DNA of 19,121 bases, from contig NZ_JBHLVH010000016.1 of the NCBI RefSeq assembly GCF_042433515.1, positions 1 through 19,121 of the forward strand, written 5' to 3'. The stretch is from Kytococcus schroeteri (lineage in GTDB: Bacteria; Actinomycetota; Actinomycetes; Actinomycetales; Dermatophilaceae). Every line of letters starts with the position of its first letter. Position 1 is the stretch's first letter. Shown in pieces: positions 12,593 to 19,121 of the stretch. The position numbers and the translations under genes were made by a program. Below the pieces are notes generated by a model. That model did no database searches. It worked only from the letters and a program-made list of their open reading frames with translations, and had not been told where the DNA came from.

Positions 12593-13249
12593 TCACTCCG
12601 CGCGGAAGCGGGCCTCCACCGTCACCCGGACCTCCACGTCCTGCGGGGTGAGGTCGTAACCGTCGTCCGCCGCACCGGCCCCGGCTGCACGGAAGGCCTG
12701 CACCTGTCCCACACGCTGGTCGTCCCCGCCGCCGAGCAGGCCCGTGTCGGCCACCTGCAGCGGCTCCACCATGGAGAACCCGGATGCCTCGGCCATCACC
12801 TGCGCCCGCTCGCGGGCCTGCCGCACGGCATCGCGGGTGACCTCGGCGTACAGGGCGCGCTGGCTGTCGTCGGTGAGCGACCACGTGGGCGACTGCAGCG
12901 CCACCTCGTCGCGCGCCGACCACGCCGTGGTGAGGTCCGCGAGCGCCTCGAGGTCGGCCAGCTGCACGCGGACCCGGCCGGTCACCTCGTGACGGGGGTC
13001 AAGGCGCTTCCCGTCGTCGCCCCACGGCTGCCACGTACGGGTGGCCAGGGGAGCCACCACGCGGGAGCGCACGGCATCGGGGCGGCTGGCCCCCAGCTCG
13101 TCGAGGGAGTCGACGAGCTCCTGCATCACGGCGGTGACCTGCTGGCGGGCGGCGGCCCGGTCGGTCCCCTCGGCGCTGGCGGTGGCCCACAGGGTGGACA
13201 GCTCGGGTTGACGGCGGCCGGTGGCCTCACTGCGCACGGTGATCTCCAT
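12593..13249 (-). CDS. SIMPL-domain (DUF541) protein
   Basis: The 218-residue product begins MEITVRSEATGRRQPELSTL. It has the SIMPL/DUF541 pattern: an N-terminal strand with a helix rich in Ala (RAAARQQVTAVMQELVDSL), a middle HEVTGRVRVQLADLEALADL, SPTWSLTD, then ALYAEVTRDAVRQARERAQV followed by ASGFSMVEPLQV and a C-terminal strand VEVRVTVEARF. Unlike many members it has no signal peptide, so it appears cytosolic. The role of the family is poorly known. ATG 13249 was preferred to the frame's earlier codons at 13279 because a CACAAT -10 box lies 7 bases before it (leaderless). Confidence 0.85.
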   Translation of the reverse strand: MEITVRSEATGRRQPELSTLWATASAEGTDRAAARQQVTAVMQELVDSLDELGASRPDAVRSRVVAPLATRTWQPWGDDGKRLDPRHEVTGRVRVQLADLEALADLTTAWSARDEVALQSPTWSLTDDSQRALYAEVTRDAVRQARERAQVMAEASGFSMVEPLQVADTGLLGGGDDQRVGQVQAFRAAGAGAADDGYDLTPQDVEVRVTVEARFRAE

Positions 13250-13256
13250 ACCTCGC

Positions 13257-13328
13257 ATTGTGCCCCCGGCCACCGACACCGCGTCGAGCCCGGGCAGGGT
13301 TGGGTCGCCGCCCCGGTCCGGGCAGGAT
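13257..13328. promoter_or_regulatory. divergent leaderless promoters for SIMPL and 13336 genes
   Basis: On the minus strand CACAAT (13257-13262) lies 7 bases from ATG 13249. On the plus strand TTGGGT (13300-13305), a 17-base spacer and CAGGAT (13323-13328) lie 7 bases from ATG 13336. Neither gene has a ribosome binding site, so both look leaderless. Confidence 0.45.
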
Positions 13329-13335
13329 GCCGGGC

Positions 13336-13836
13336 ATGAGCACCCACGCCCAGACCGTCGCCCACCTGCAGCACCTGGGGTTCACCCTGCGCAACCCGGC
13401 CGCCCTCGAGGGGATCGACGACGACCCGTGGGACGTACTCACCGCCTGGGACGAGGGCGGGTACGCCTTCGACCACGTCCTGTCCTACGACGCCGAGATG
13501 GTGGAGGACGACGACGCCTACACCGCATGGGTGGCCGAGTGGGCCGAGGCGACGGGCCGCACCGCCGAGCTCACCCACCTGGCCGGCCACACCGAGCTCG
13601 ACGGCAACTCCTGGCTGGAGTACACCCTCGCCGGGACGGTGCGCCGCACGGACTTCGTCCAGGAGGGCGACTGGCTGGTGCCGGAGGTGGCCGACGCCAT
13701 CATCGAGGACTTCCGCCGCGTGCCGGGCCGCACGATGCTGTACCTCGACAACGGGCAGGGAGGCGTCTTCGTGTGGGTTCCCGCCGAGCAGGTCACGGCC
13801 TTCGCCGCCCTCTTCCCCGAGGCCGAGCCGGCCTGA
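13336..13836 (+). CDS. acidic hypothetical protein
   Basis: The 166-residue product starts MSTHAQTVAHLQHLGFTLRN and is strongly acidic (GIDDDPWDVLTAWDEGGYAF; MVEDDDAYTAWVAEWAEATG). No signal peptide or membrane helix is present. Strand-like segments WLEYTLAGTVRRTDFV and TMLYLDNGQGGVFVWVP suggest an alpha+beta fold. I recognise no family. ATG 13336 is preferred over ATG 13327 because of the promoter geometry. It is followed after 30 bases by a small membrane protein gene with its own -10 box. Confidence 0.7.
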   Translation: MSTHAQTVAHLQHLGFTLRNPAALEGIDDDPWDVLTAWDEGGYAFDHVLSYDAEMVEDDDAYTAWVAEWAEATGRTAELTHLAGHTELDGNSWLEYTLAGTVRRTDFVQEGDWLVPEVADAIIEDFRRVPGRTMLYLDNGQGGVFVWVPAEQVTAFAALFPEAEPA

Positions 13837-13854
13837 GACGCACCCGCGCGCCCC

Positions 13855-13860
13855 TACCCT
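13855..13860 (+). promoter_or_regulatory. leaderless -10 box (TACCCT) of the 13867 gene
   Basis: TACCCT, six bases, then GTG 13867. This decides for GTG 13867 over GTG 13861, which directly abuts the box. Confidence 0.55.
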
Positions 13861-13866
13861 GTGCGC

Positions 13867-14148
13867 GTGGTCAACACCCTGCTCTCGGTCACCTTCGCCT
13901 GCGGCCTGTTCATCGCCGGCGCGCACGTGCTCAACCGGCGCTTCGTGGCACCCGCGTACGACGTGGTGGCCAACCTGCTGGCCTTCGTGTCGGCGACGGC
14001 GGCCTCGCTGCTGCTCCACCACTGGGTGCCGGCGTCCCTCTCGGCGATGGCGGTGGCCTGCTGGGTGCTGCTCGGTGCGCGGTCGTGGGAGGCCCACCGG
14101 ACCGGGGTGCCCCTCAGCGGGCAGCGGCCTCCGACGCCGATGGGGTGA
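13867..14148 (+). CDS. small membrane protein, three or four helices
   Basis: From GTG 13867 the product has 93 residues. Hydrophobic segments are at about 2-19 (NTLLSVTFACGLFIAGAHV), 30-50 (VVANLLAFVSATAASLLL) and 54-73 (VPASLSAMAVACWVLLGA), with a polar C-terminus ending in PPTPMG. There are basic residues (NRRF) in the first loop. No family recognised. The start rests on the leaderless promoter. It lies 31 bases before the next gene, which also has its own -10 box, so the two are probably separate transcripts. Confidence 0.65.
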   Translation: MVNTLLSVTFACGLFIAGAHVLNRRFVAPAYDVVANLLAFVSATAASLLLHHWVPASLSAMAVACWVLLGARSWEAHRTGVPLSGQRPPTPMG

Positions 14149-14167
14149 GCCGCCCGGGCAGTCGGGT

Positions 14168-14173
14168 TAGGTT
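14168..14173 (+). promoter_or_regulatory. leaderless -10 box (TAGGTT) of the 14180 gene
   Basis: TAGGTT followed by six bases (CACGGC) and ATG 14180. No ribosome binding site is present; the -35 region is weak. Confidence 0.55.
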
Positions 14174-14179
14174 CACGGC

Positions 14180-14848
14180 ATGACGCCCACGTTCGAGGAG
14201 TTGGCTGCCCTGGTGCCGGACGAGTTGCTGGACCGCTCCGGTTCCGTCTTCTACTCGGGGCGCGAGGCCTTCGAGCAGCCCGGCGGGCTCTACCTCCTGG
14301 GGCTCAACCCCGGGGGCGATCCCGAGACCCTGCGCGAGGCCACGGTCCGCACGGACATTCAGTGGGCCCTCGGTGCGTCGCAGCCCAGGTGGTCCCGCTA
14401 CCGCGACGAGGAGTGGGGCGCACCCGCCGGGACCAGCCCCCTGCAACGACGGGTCCTGCACCTCCTCGACCACCTCGGACTCGATGCCGGCCGAGTCCCC
14501 TCGAGCAACCTCGTCTTCGTGCGCAGCCGCCAGGAGTCCGGCATCGCCACCGACCTACCGCGCCTCGCCGAAGCCTGCTGGCCGTTCCACCAGGCCGTCA
14601 TCGACGGACTCGGCACCCGTACGGTGGTGTGCTTCGGCAGCACGGTCGCCGCGCGCTGCCGTCACATGCTGGGGGCCCACGACGAGTGGGGCACCTTCCG
14701 TGAGGACAACCGACGCGGCTGGACCAGCCGGGTGCACCGCTCCCCCTCGGGCGTGGACGTCATCCAGGTGACGCACCCGGGGCGGGCCGACTGGTGCAAC
14801 CCCGCGTGCGACCCGAGCCCACTGGTCAAGCGGTCCCTCCACCGGTGA
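14180..14848 (+). CDS. uracil-DNA glycosylase-superfamily protein
   Basis: The 222-residue product has the superfamily's first motif as YLLGLNPGGDP (residues 38-48) and a C-terminal VTHPGRADWCNP (197-208), resembling the HPS/HPxR-type second motif. TVVCFGSTVAARC (about 152-164) is the usual beta-strand before the helix. The enzymes of this superfamily remove deaminated bases, but many such stand-alone members are uncharacterised, so activity is not assured. The GLNPGG form lacks the water-activating Asp of family 1 and resembles Mug-type enzymes. It is a different branch from the Mug at 3546. Monocistronic and probably leaderless. Confidence 0.75.
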   Translation: MTPTFEELAALVPDELLDRSGSVFYSGREAFEQPGGLYLLGLNPGGDPETLREATVRTDIQWALGASQPRWSRYRDEEWGAPAGTSPLQRRVLHLLDHLGLDAGRVPSSNLVFVRSRQESGIATDLPRLAEACWPFHQAVIDGLGTRTVVCFGSTVAARCRHMLGAHDEWGTFREDNRRGWTSRVHRSPSGVDVIQVTHPGRADWCNPACDPSPLVKRSLHR

Positions 14849-15120
14849 GGCCCACCCTGCCTCCAGCACGTCCTTGAGCCGCGCGAGGTGGACAGGCGCT
14901 TCATCGAGGCACTGCCTCGCAGACAGTCGCACTCATGCGCTGGGACGGCGACGTCCTGGTCTGCATGCGCTGAGGGGTAGGCCCTCAGCCACGGGCGGGG
15001 TCCAGGCCCTCAGCCACGGGCGGGGTCCAGGCCCTCAGTCCCGTCGGCTTCGTCGCCGCGCTTCGAACGGACGCAAGGCACCCTCGCCGTCACCCGACCC
15101 AGGGCTCCCCGAACGGTCCG
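14849..15120. other. intergenic region with repeat, no supported gene
   Basis: About 270 bp. Frames here lack ribosome binding sites and family resemblance. It carries the 25-bp tandem repeat. A minus-strand frame ends EGLDPARG at the repeat, so it may once have been the 3' end of a gene, but nothing more can be identified. Confidence 0.4.
14980..15038. repeat. 25-bp tandem repeat (2.4 copies)
   Basis: The unit 14980-15004 (GGCCCTCAGCCACGGGC...) is repeated exactly at 15005-15029, followed by a 9-base third start (GGCCCTCAG) at 15030. The exact identity points to recent slippage or duplication. Confidence 0.9.
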
Positions 15121-15417
15121 CTCGCCTGCCTGGCCCGCCTCCGGGGGCTGGTCCACGACTGGTACCCCGGCGCCCGCGAGACGATCAGCTACCGCATGCC
15201 CACCTTCGAGGTGGAGGGCCACCGCATCGGGGGGGTCCTCTCCCACCGGGACTTCCTCAGCTGGTACCCCCACTCGGGCACCACCCTCACGACGCTGGCC
15301 GACGGCCTGGGCGACCGGTCGCGCACCAAGAGCGCCCTGCACTTCACGGTCGAGGACCCCCTGCCCGAGGAGCTCTTCGAGCGTCTGCTGGCCACCCGCC
15401 GGGCCGAGTGGCACTGA
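15121..15417 (+). pseudogene. 5'-truncated DUF1801 (YdhG-like) domain remnant
   Basis: The frame reads LARLRGLVHDWYPGARETISYRMPTFEVEG and on to SWYPHSGTTLTTLADGL, KSALHFTVEDPLPEELFERLLATRRAEW and a stop. ISYxMPTF, YPHSG, K(G/S)ALHF and PLPxxLxxxLxxxR are the hallmarks of DUF1801 proteins. These are usually about 110-140 residues with an N-terminal helix of some 20 more residues. That helix is missing and no ATG or GTG lies in frame between the stop at 14971-14973 and 15196. An ATG at 15196 would give 73 residues but starts inside the conserved motif. A rare start codon is possible, but loss of the 5' end is more likely. (Sequence given here in short overlapping motifs; it is continuous.). Confidence 0.7.
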
Positions 15418-15470
15418 CGCCCGTCAGCCGCCTGCGCCGTCCGGGTCCTGCATCAGGCCTGCTGGTGGCC

Positions 15471-15965
15471 CTACGTCCGGTGCCGGTACAGCACCTCGGG
15501 AGGCAGGTGGCAGGCGTCATCCGGACAGCGGGCCAGACGCTTCTGGTGCTCCTCGGCGCTGCGCACCCACCGGGTCAGGAGCCGCACCTCCACCGCGACG
15601 CGGTCCGCATCAGGGCGCGCCGCCAACCACGCGCGGGCCGCCTCCAGGTGGCGGGGATCGCGGGAGTAGACCCCGGTGCGGTACTTCTCCCCGACGTCCG
15701 GGCCCTGCTGGTTGACTGCGTACGGGTCGATGATCTCGAACAGGTGCCCCAGCAGCCGCTCGATGTCTGTGGCCCGCGGGTCGAAGCGGACGCGCACGCA
15801 TTCGGCGTACCCGTCGTACGGACCGTCAAGGTGGTCGGCGGCCCCGTTGGCCCGGCCCGCCTCGGTCCAGACCACGCCGGGAAGCGTGTCGAGAAAGGCC
15901 TGCACGCCCCACAGGCAGCCACCGGCCAGGTGGACCTCCTCGGTGGGCGACTCCGCGCTGCTCAC
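15471..15965 (-). CDS. msrA: peptide-methionine (S)-S-oxide reductase MsrA
   Basis: MsrA reduces methionine-S-sulfoxide in oxidised proteins. The catalytic motif is GCLWGVQ (usual GCFWGVE/GCFWC), about residue 16 from the chosen start. GHAE-like DGYAECVRVRFDP and the conserved IDPYAVNQQGPDVGEKYRTG follow. The product is 164 residues, near the lower end of the family. The GYAGG motif is changed (GRANG), so it belongs to a divergent subgroup. Two cysteines near the C-terminus (RCPDDAC) could act as resolving residues. I chose GTG 15965, which overlaps the HEPN stop (GTGA), over the GTG at 15980. Third gene of the MNT-HEPN-msrA transcript. Confidence 0.88.
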   Translation of the reverse strand: MSSAESPTEEVHLAGGCLWGVQAFLDTLPGVVWTEAGRANGAADHLDGPYDGYAECVRVRFDPRATDIERLLGHLFEIIDPYAVNQQGPDVGEKYRTGVYSRDPRHLEAARAWLAARPDADRVAVEVRLLTRWVRSAEEHQKRLARCPDDACHLPPEVLYRHRT

Positions 15966-16408
15966 AGGACCCGCCGGCACGCGGAGACGATGTCCGCAGC
16001 CGCCTCCAACGCCTCCTCGAGGTCCTGCCGGGAGGCCGTGGGGCGGTCCGCGTCGGGGTACTCGGTGGCGTTGCGCACCTGCCGCATCCAGTCGAACTCG
16101 CCCAGGGCGGGGTCCTCCACCAGCTCCGATGCGGCCACACCGGTGTTGCGGTGGGCTCCCCCGACAGGCCGCACGCGCAGGCCGTGCACGGCCAGCACGG
16201 CGGTGAGCGCCTTGCGGGCCCCGTCGTAGGCAGCGGTGAACGCCATGGCCACGTCCTCGGTGCAGCTCAGGGCGCGGGCCGTGGCCAGGTGCTGCTCGGC
16301 CATGGTCATGAGGGTGGCGGCGTGGACCGGATTCGGCTCCACCCGGTCCAGGCGGCCGGTTCGCAGCATCCGGCGCAGCTCGGTGGGCAGCTCGGGCAGG
16401 TCAGGCAC
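15962..16408 (-). CDS. HEPN-domain protein, likely toxin of an MNT-HEPN pair
   Basis: The 148-residue product is mostly helical. It has an AEQHLATARAL helix, a conserved AFTAAYDGARKALTAVL helix typical of HEPN folds, a loop HRNTGVA, and FDWMRQVRNATEYPDAD. The last contains an R-x4-Y (RNATEY, 112-117) in place of the classical R-x4-6-H ribonuclease motif. HEPN proteins of this type are RNases or are targets of AMP transfer by an adjacent MNT. GTG 16408 starts inside the previous gene's stop region (8-base overlap), and GGGAGAGG lies just upstream. RNase activity is uncertain given the Tyr. Confidence 0.75.
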   Translation of the reverse strand: MPDLPELPTELRRMLRTGRLDRVEPNPVHAATLMTMAEQHLATARALSCTEDVAMAFTAAYDGARKALTAVLAVHGLRVRPVGGAHRNTGVAASELVEDPALGEFDWMRQVRNATEYPDADRPTASRQDLEEALEAAADIVSACRRVL

Positions 16409-16994
16409 GGACCTCTCCCGTCAGCAGGTCCACCATCGGGCGTGAGCGGACGGTGGCCACGAAGCCAGTCGGCTCGTCGGCCTCCCAGTCCTCGACGGCC
16501 ACCCGCGAGATGGTGACCTCCCGGTCGAGCTGGGCCTCCGCCCGGGTGGCCAGCTCGGCGAGGGTGCGCCGCGGCACGTCCCCGACGACCACCACGTCGA
16601 CGTCGCGGGGAAAGGCACCCTGCTCCCCGGCCCGGCGAGCCGCCCACGAGCCGTGGACCACCGCCTCCTGCACTCCGTCCACCCCCTCGAGGAGCTGCCG
16701 CAGCACCGGCACGGGTCCGTACGTCGCGGCGACGACCTCCCGCATCGGGGCGAACAGGGGGTGGTCGGGGTCGGCGGAGACCAGACGGTTGCGCCCCTCG
16801 CGACGGTCGCGGAGCACGCCGGCCTCCACCAACCGCCCCACCTCGCGGTGCACCACCGGCCCTGCGACGCCGGTGCGGCGCCCCAGCTCGGCCAGGGAGA
16901 ACTCCCGGTCAGGGTGCCCCAGGGTCTCGGCGAGAAGCGCCCCCACGGCGTCGGAGCGCACGAAGGGCGTCAGGGCCGACGGTGGAGTCTTCAC
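16401..16994 (-). CDS. winged-HTH / nucleotidyltransferase (MNT) protein, likely antitoxin and autoregulator
   Basis: The 197-residue product has two parts. Residues 12-75 form a winged helix (FSLAELGRRTGVAGPVVHRE, then LVEAGVLRDRREGRNRLVS with the wing). Residues 90-197 are a minimal nucleotidyltransferase: GSWAARR at 115-121, then DVDVVVVG with the metal-binding Asp131 and Asp133. The GSx..DxD pattern is intact. In MntA/HepT systems the MNT AMPylates the HEPN partner. Here the fused HTH suggests it also binds its own promoter. It is first in the operon, overlapping the HEPN gene by 8 bases. It starts at GTG 16994, inside an inverted repeat. No other start fits the HTH. Confidence 0.8.
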   Translation of the reverse strand: MKTPPSALTPFVRSDAVGALLAETLGHPDREFSLAELGRRTGVAGPVVHREVGRLVEAGVLRDRREGRNRLVSADPDHPLFAPMREVVAATYGPVPVLRQLLEGVDGVQEAVVHGSWAARRAGEQGAFPRDVDVVVVGDVPRRTLAELATRAEAQLDREVTISRVAVEDWEADEPTGFVATVRSRPMVDLLTGEVRA

Positions 16995-17013
16995 AGAACG
17001 TGAAGATATCTTC
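16989..17013. promoter_or_regulatory. alternating inverted repeats over the MNT-HEPN start
   Basis: CTTCAC-AGAAC-GTGAAG (16989-17005) is an inverted repeat covering the GTG start. GAAGATATCTTC (17002-17013) is a perfect 12-bp palindrome sharing the GAAG half-site. Three CTTC/GAAG half-sites thus alternate next to a possible TATCTT -10 box. This fits an operator for the HTH-containing first gene. Confidence 0.65.
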
Positions 17014-17034
17014 CGCTTGAGGGAACGGTCAACG

Positions 17035-19017
17035 TCACTTCGAGAGCACGATCTTCTCGGAGGACTTCGGCTGCCCCTCCGGGAAGGCGGCGACGAGCGC
17101 GTTGGCCATGCCCTGCGCCTTGGCGATGGAGCCCTCGGTGTTGTTGTGGTTGGCGTCGTTCTCCAGGAACCACTCCGGGTGCGAGCTGGCCTCGGTGGAC
17201 CAGTCGTACACCCACAGGTTCGGGTACTTCTTCACCGAGTCGGCCAGCACCTTGTCGAACTTCTGCACGTTCTCGTTGGCGTACCACTTGTTGTTGGTCC
17301 ACGGCATGGTCAGCGCGTTCACCCACAGCACCGGGCGGCCCTTGGAGGCCTTCATGACCGAGTCGATGCGGCCCTCGGCACCGGCCCAGGCATCGGCCTT
17401 GGCCATGTTCGCCGAGTCGTTCAGGCCCACGTTGACCACCCAGCAGCCGTCACCGATCTCGCCGGCGTGCTCCTCCATCGCCTCCGAGGCGGTGGTGTCC
17501 TTGCCGCCCTGGCCCATGTGCTCCAGCATCGAACGGCCACCCAGGATGTCCTCGATCACGGTGTCCACGCCGACGGCCTCGTAGCGCGCGGTGATGCGCT
17601 TGCTCTTGTCCGGGATGCGCGTCTCGGGGGTGTTGCCCGGGCCCAGGGAGGTGGAGTCACCGATGTGGATCACCGTCTTGCACGCCGTCTTCGTGGCCTT
17701 CGGGCGCGCGGCCTTCTTGGCCTTCGGCGCCGTCACGGAGTCCACCCCGGCCTTGCCGCCGTTCTCCTGCTGGGCGATCTCCACGACGGACTTCTGCGGC
17801 AGCTTGCCGACGCCCACCAGGGAGGCGGCCGCGACGGCGAGCACGCCCACGGTGCCCACGGCCAGCTGCGCGGCCCCGGGGCGAGCACCCCGGGCCGCCT
17901 CCGGGGAGCGCCCGGCCCGCCCGGTCACCAGGGCCAGGAAGCCGTGGCGACGGATGGGGTCCTCCACGAAGCGCCAGGACAGGGAGGCCAGGACCACGGT
18001 GGCACCCACCACGATGGCTCCGCGCACCCACGGCTGCCCGAAGAAGGCCCGCTCGGGCAGGAAGGCCACCACGGGCATGTGCCACAGGTAGATGCCGTAG
18101 CTGCGCTCACCGATCCACCGCAGCGGGGCGATGCCCATGACCCGACCCAGCATCGAGCCCGGCACGACCAGCGGCATGAGCGCGGCACAGGTCGCCACGG
18201 TCAGCGCGGCGATGCCCCAGGTGTAGAGGCTGTCGGTCTCCTGGGTGGTGGTGGCCACGAGCGCGAGGATGCCGGCCAAGCCGGCCAGGCCGATGAGGTC
18301 GAACACCCACTTGCCGGCCGGGCGCAGCTTCGCGACCACGGAGGGACGCCACACCATCGCCAGGGCCGCGCCCCAGAGCAGCCCGCCGGCGCGGGTGTCG
18401 GTGCCCTCGTAGGCGCGCGTCGAGTCACCCGAGGGGTCGGCCAGGAGGGCGAGGAGCACCATGGAGACCAGGCCGAGGGCGAAGGTGCCCGCGGCCATCT
18501 TCTTGAGCCGGCCGTTGCAGGCGGTGATCAGCCCCACCAGCAGCAGCGGCCAGACGATGTAGTACTGCTCCTCCACGGCCAGGGACCACAGGTGGTCCAG
18601 GGGGCCGACGCCCTCCTGCTGCTCGAAGTAGCTCTTGCCGGAGAAGATGACCTGCCAGTTGGCCACGTAGAACAGCGCCGCCAGGGACTCCTTGAGGCGC
18701 TGCCCCATGTTGTGCGGTTCGGCGATTGCCGTGGTGACGAGCACGGCGACCAGCAGCAGCACCACGGCCGGAAGCAGGCGGCGGAAGCGGCGGACCCAGA
18801 AGTTCTTGAGGTCCAGGTTGCCGTGCTTCTGCCACCGCGAGAGCAGCAGCGAGGTGATGAGGAAGCCCGAGAGGGTGAAGAAGACGCCCACGCCGAGCAG
18901 TCCCCCGCCGGCGAACGGCACGCCGATGTGGTACGCCACCACCAGGGCGACGGCGACCGTCCGCAGGCCGTCGAGGCCCGGGAAGTACGTGGCGGACTTG
19001 TTGACTGGGCGAGGCAT
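17035..19017 (-). CDS. OafA/YrhL-type membrane acyltransferase with C-terminal SGNH domain
   Basis: The 660-residue product joins two domains. Residues 10-365 are an acyltransferase-3 domain with about ten helices: YFPGLDGLRTVAVALVVAYH with the catalytic His30, then GVGVFFTLSGFLIT, RRFRRLLPA, LDHLWSLAVEEQYY and YGIYLWHMP. A helix at about 385-405 leads to an extracytoplasmic linker rich in Ala, Lys and Pro (about 425-445). The SGNH part follows: GDS (453-455), GG (493-494), GLND (Asn533) and DANH (Asp621, His624). Such proteins O-acetylate cell-wall or secreted polymers, moving the acyl group across the membrane. The substrate is unknown; the usual DxVH is here DANH. GGGGAG precedes ATG 19017. 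It may follow its own promoter; the leader has a CCCGGC/GCCGGG hairpin at 19040-19054. Confidence 0.93.
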   Translation of the reverse strand: MPRPVNKSATYFPGLDGLRTVAVALVVAYHIGVPFAGGGLLGVGVFFTLSGFLITSLLLSRWQKHGNLDLKNFWVRRFRRLLPAVVLLLVAVLVTTAIAEPHNMGQRLKESLAALFYVANWQVIFSGKSYFEQQEGVGPLDHLWSLAVEEQYYIVWPLLLVGLITACNGRLKKMAAGTFALGLVSMVLLALLADPSGDSTRAYEGTDTRAGGLLWGAALAMVWRPSVVAKLRPAGKWVFDLIGLAGLAGILALVATTTQETDSLYTWGIAALTVATCAALMPLVVPGSMLGRVMGIAPLRWIGERSYGIYLWHMPVVAFLPERAFFGQPWVRGAIVVGATVVLASLSWRFVEDPIRRHGFLALVTGRAGRSPEAARGARPGAAQLAVGTVGVLAVAAASLVGVGKLPQKSVVEIAQQENGGKAGVDSVTAPKAKKAARPKATKTACKTVIHIGDSTSLGPGNTPETRIPDKSKRITARYEAVGVDTVIEDILGGRSMLEHMGQGGKDTTASEAMEEHAGEIGDGCWVVNVGLNDSANMAKADAWAGAEGRIDSVMKASKGRPVLWVNALTMPWTNNKWYANENVQKFDKVLADSVKKYPNLWVYDWSTEASSHPEWFLENDANHNNTEGSIAKAQGMANALVAAFPEGQPKSSEKIVLSK

Positions 19018-19121
19018 GCTCGTGCTCCCCTTCGCTCGACCCGGCCGCGCCGGGGGGCTTGCTGCGATTCATTCCGCGCCGAGGGCGCCCCACCGGCAGG
19101 GCACTCCGCCCGTCCACGAGG

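Noticed and set aside
12279..12923. Minus-strand frame spanning the secreted gene's 3' end and the SIMPL gene
   Set aside because: Arg/Gly/Ala-rich shadow crossing a strong terminator; the SIMPL protein uses another frame of the same strand.
14555..14932. Minus-strand frame with a plausible helix (ARLKDVLEAGW)
   Set aside because: Most of it is antisense to the uracil-glycosylase-like gene; the short upstream part is too small to assign to a family.
14874..16229. Plus-strand frame of 451 codons over the DUF1801 remnant and msrA
   Set aside because: Pro/Arg/Gly-rich translation without motifs, overlapping recognised genes on both strands.

Overview
The window is high-GC DNA (about 70% G+C by eye) with actinobacterial features: NNS-type codon use, TANNNT -10 boxes placed a few bases before start codons (leaderless transcripts), many GTG starts, short ATGA/GTGA overlaps, and a guanidine-III riboswitch. 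I infer an Actinomycetota genome, probably Micrococcales. The genus cannot be fixed from sequence alone.

Layout. 1-370: edge of a small membrane protein gene (-). 429-2330: thiC (-) behind a TPP riboswitch and a recognisable promoter. 2446-4202: DUF808/YedI-type membrane protein and a Mug-type DNA glycosylase (+). 4174-5331: an SDR oxidoreductase (-) followed by a guanidine-III riboswitch and a Gdx/SugE-type guanidinium exporter gene that carries a one-base frameshift. 5485-7167: a 47-residue remnant of a luciferase-like monooxygenase, two small membrane protein genes, a 26-bp repeat array and a remnant of a DisA_N-like (diadenylate cyclase) protein. 7245-8489: a second SDR (+) and a hypothetical protein (-). 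8551-8925: a second, intact gdx gene (-) with its own guanidine-III riboswitch. 9086-11203: a LppP/LprE-like lipoprotein (+), a membrane protein (-) and a DedA-like membrane protein (+). 11206-12543: a broken amidase 3' end, then a lower-GC segment with a 57-bp palindrome, a C9 tract and a Tat-like secreted protein gene closed by a strong terminator. 12593-14848: a SIMPL-domain protein (-), an acidic hypothetical, a small membrane protein and a second uracil-DNA-glycosylase-superfamily protein (+). 14980-15417: a 25-bp tandem repeat and a 5'-truncated DUF1801 remnant. 15471-16994: a tightly overlapped operon (-) of wHTH-nucleotidyltransferase (MNT), HEPN protein and MsrA, with an alternating inverted-repeat operator over its start. 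17035-19017: an OafA-like acyltransferase with a C-terminal SGNH domain (-).

How parts fit together. The two gdx loci form a guanidinium-responsive export pair: same riboswitch class, same protein length, all key Gdx residues shared. One copy looks intact and the other is frameshifted and has a mismatch in its riboswitch helix. The MNT-HEPN pair looks like a toxin-antitoxin module whose transcript also carries msrA. At least five decayed or truncated genes (gdx copy 1, luciferase-like, DisA_N-like, amidase, DUF1801) lie in about 11 kb, so this is a region of ongoing gene loss. No tRNA, rRNA, CRISPR array, transposase or integrase was found.
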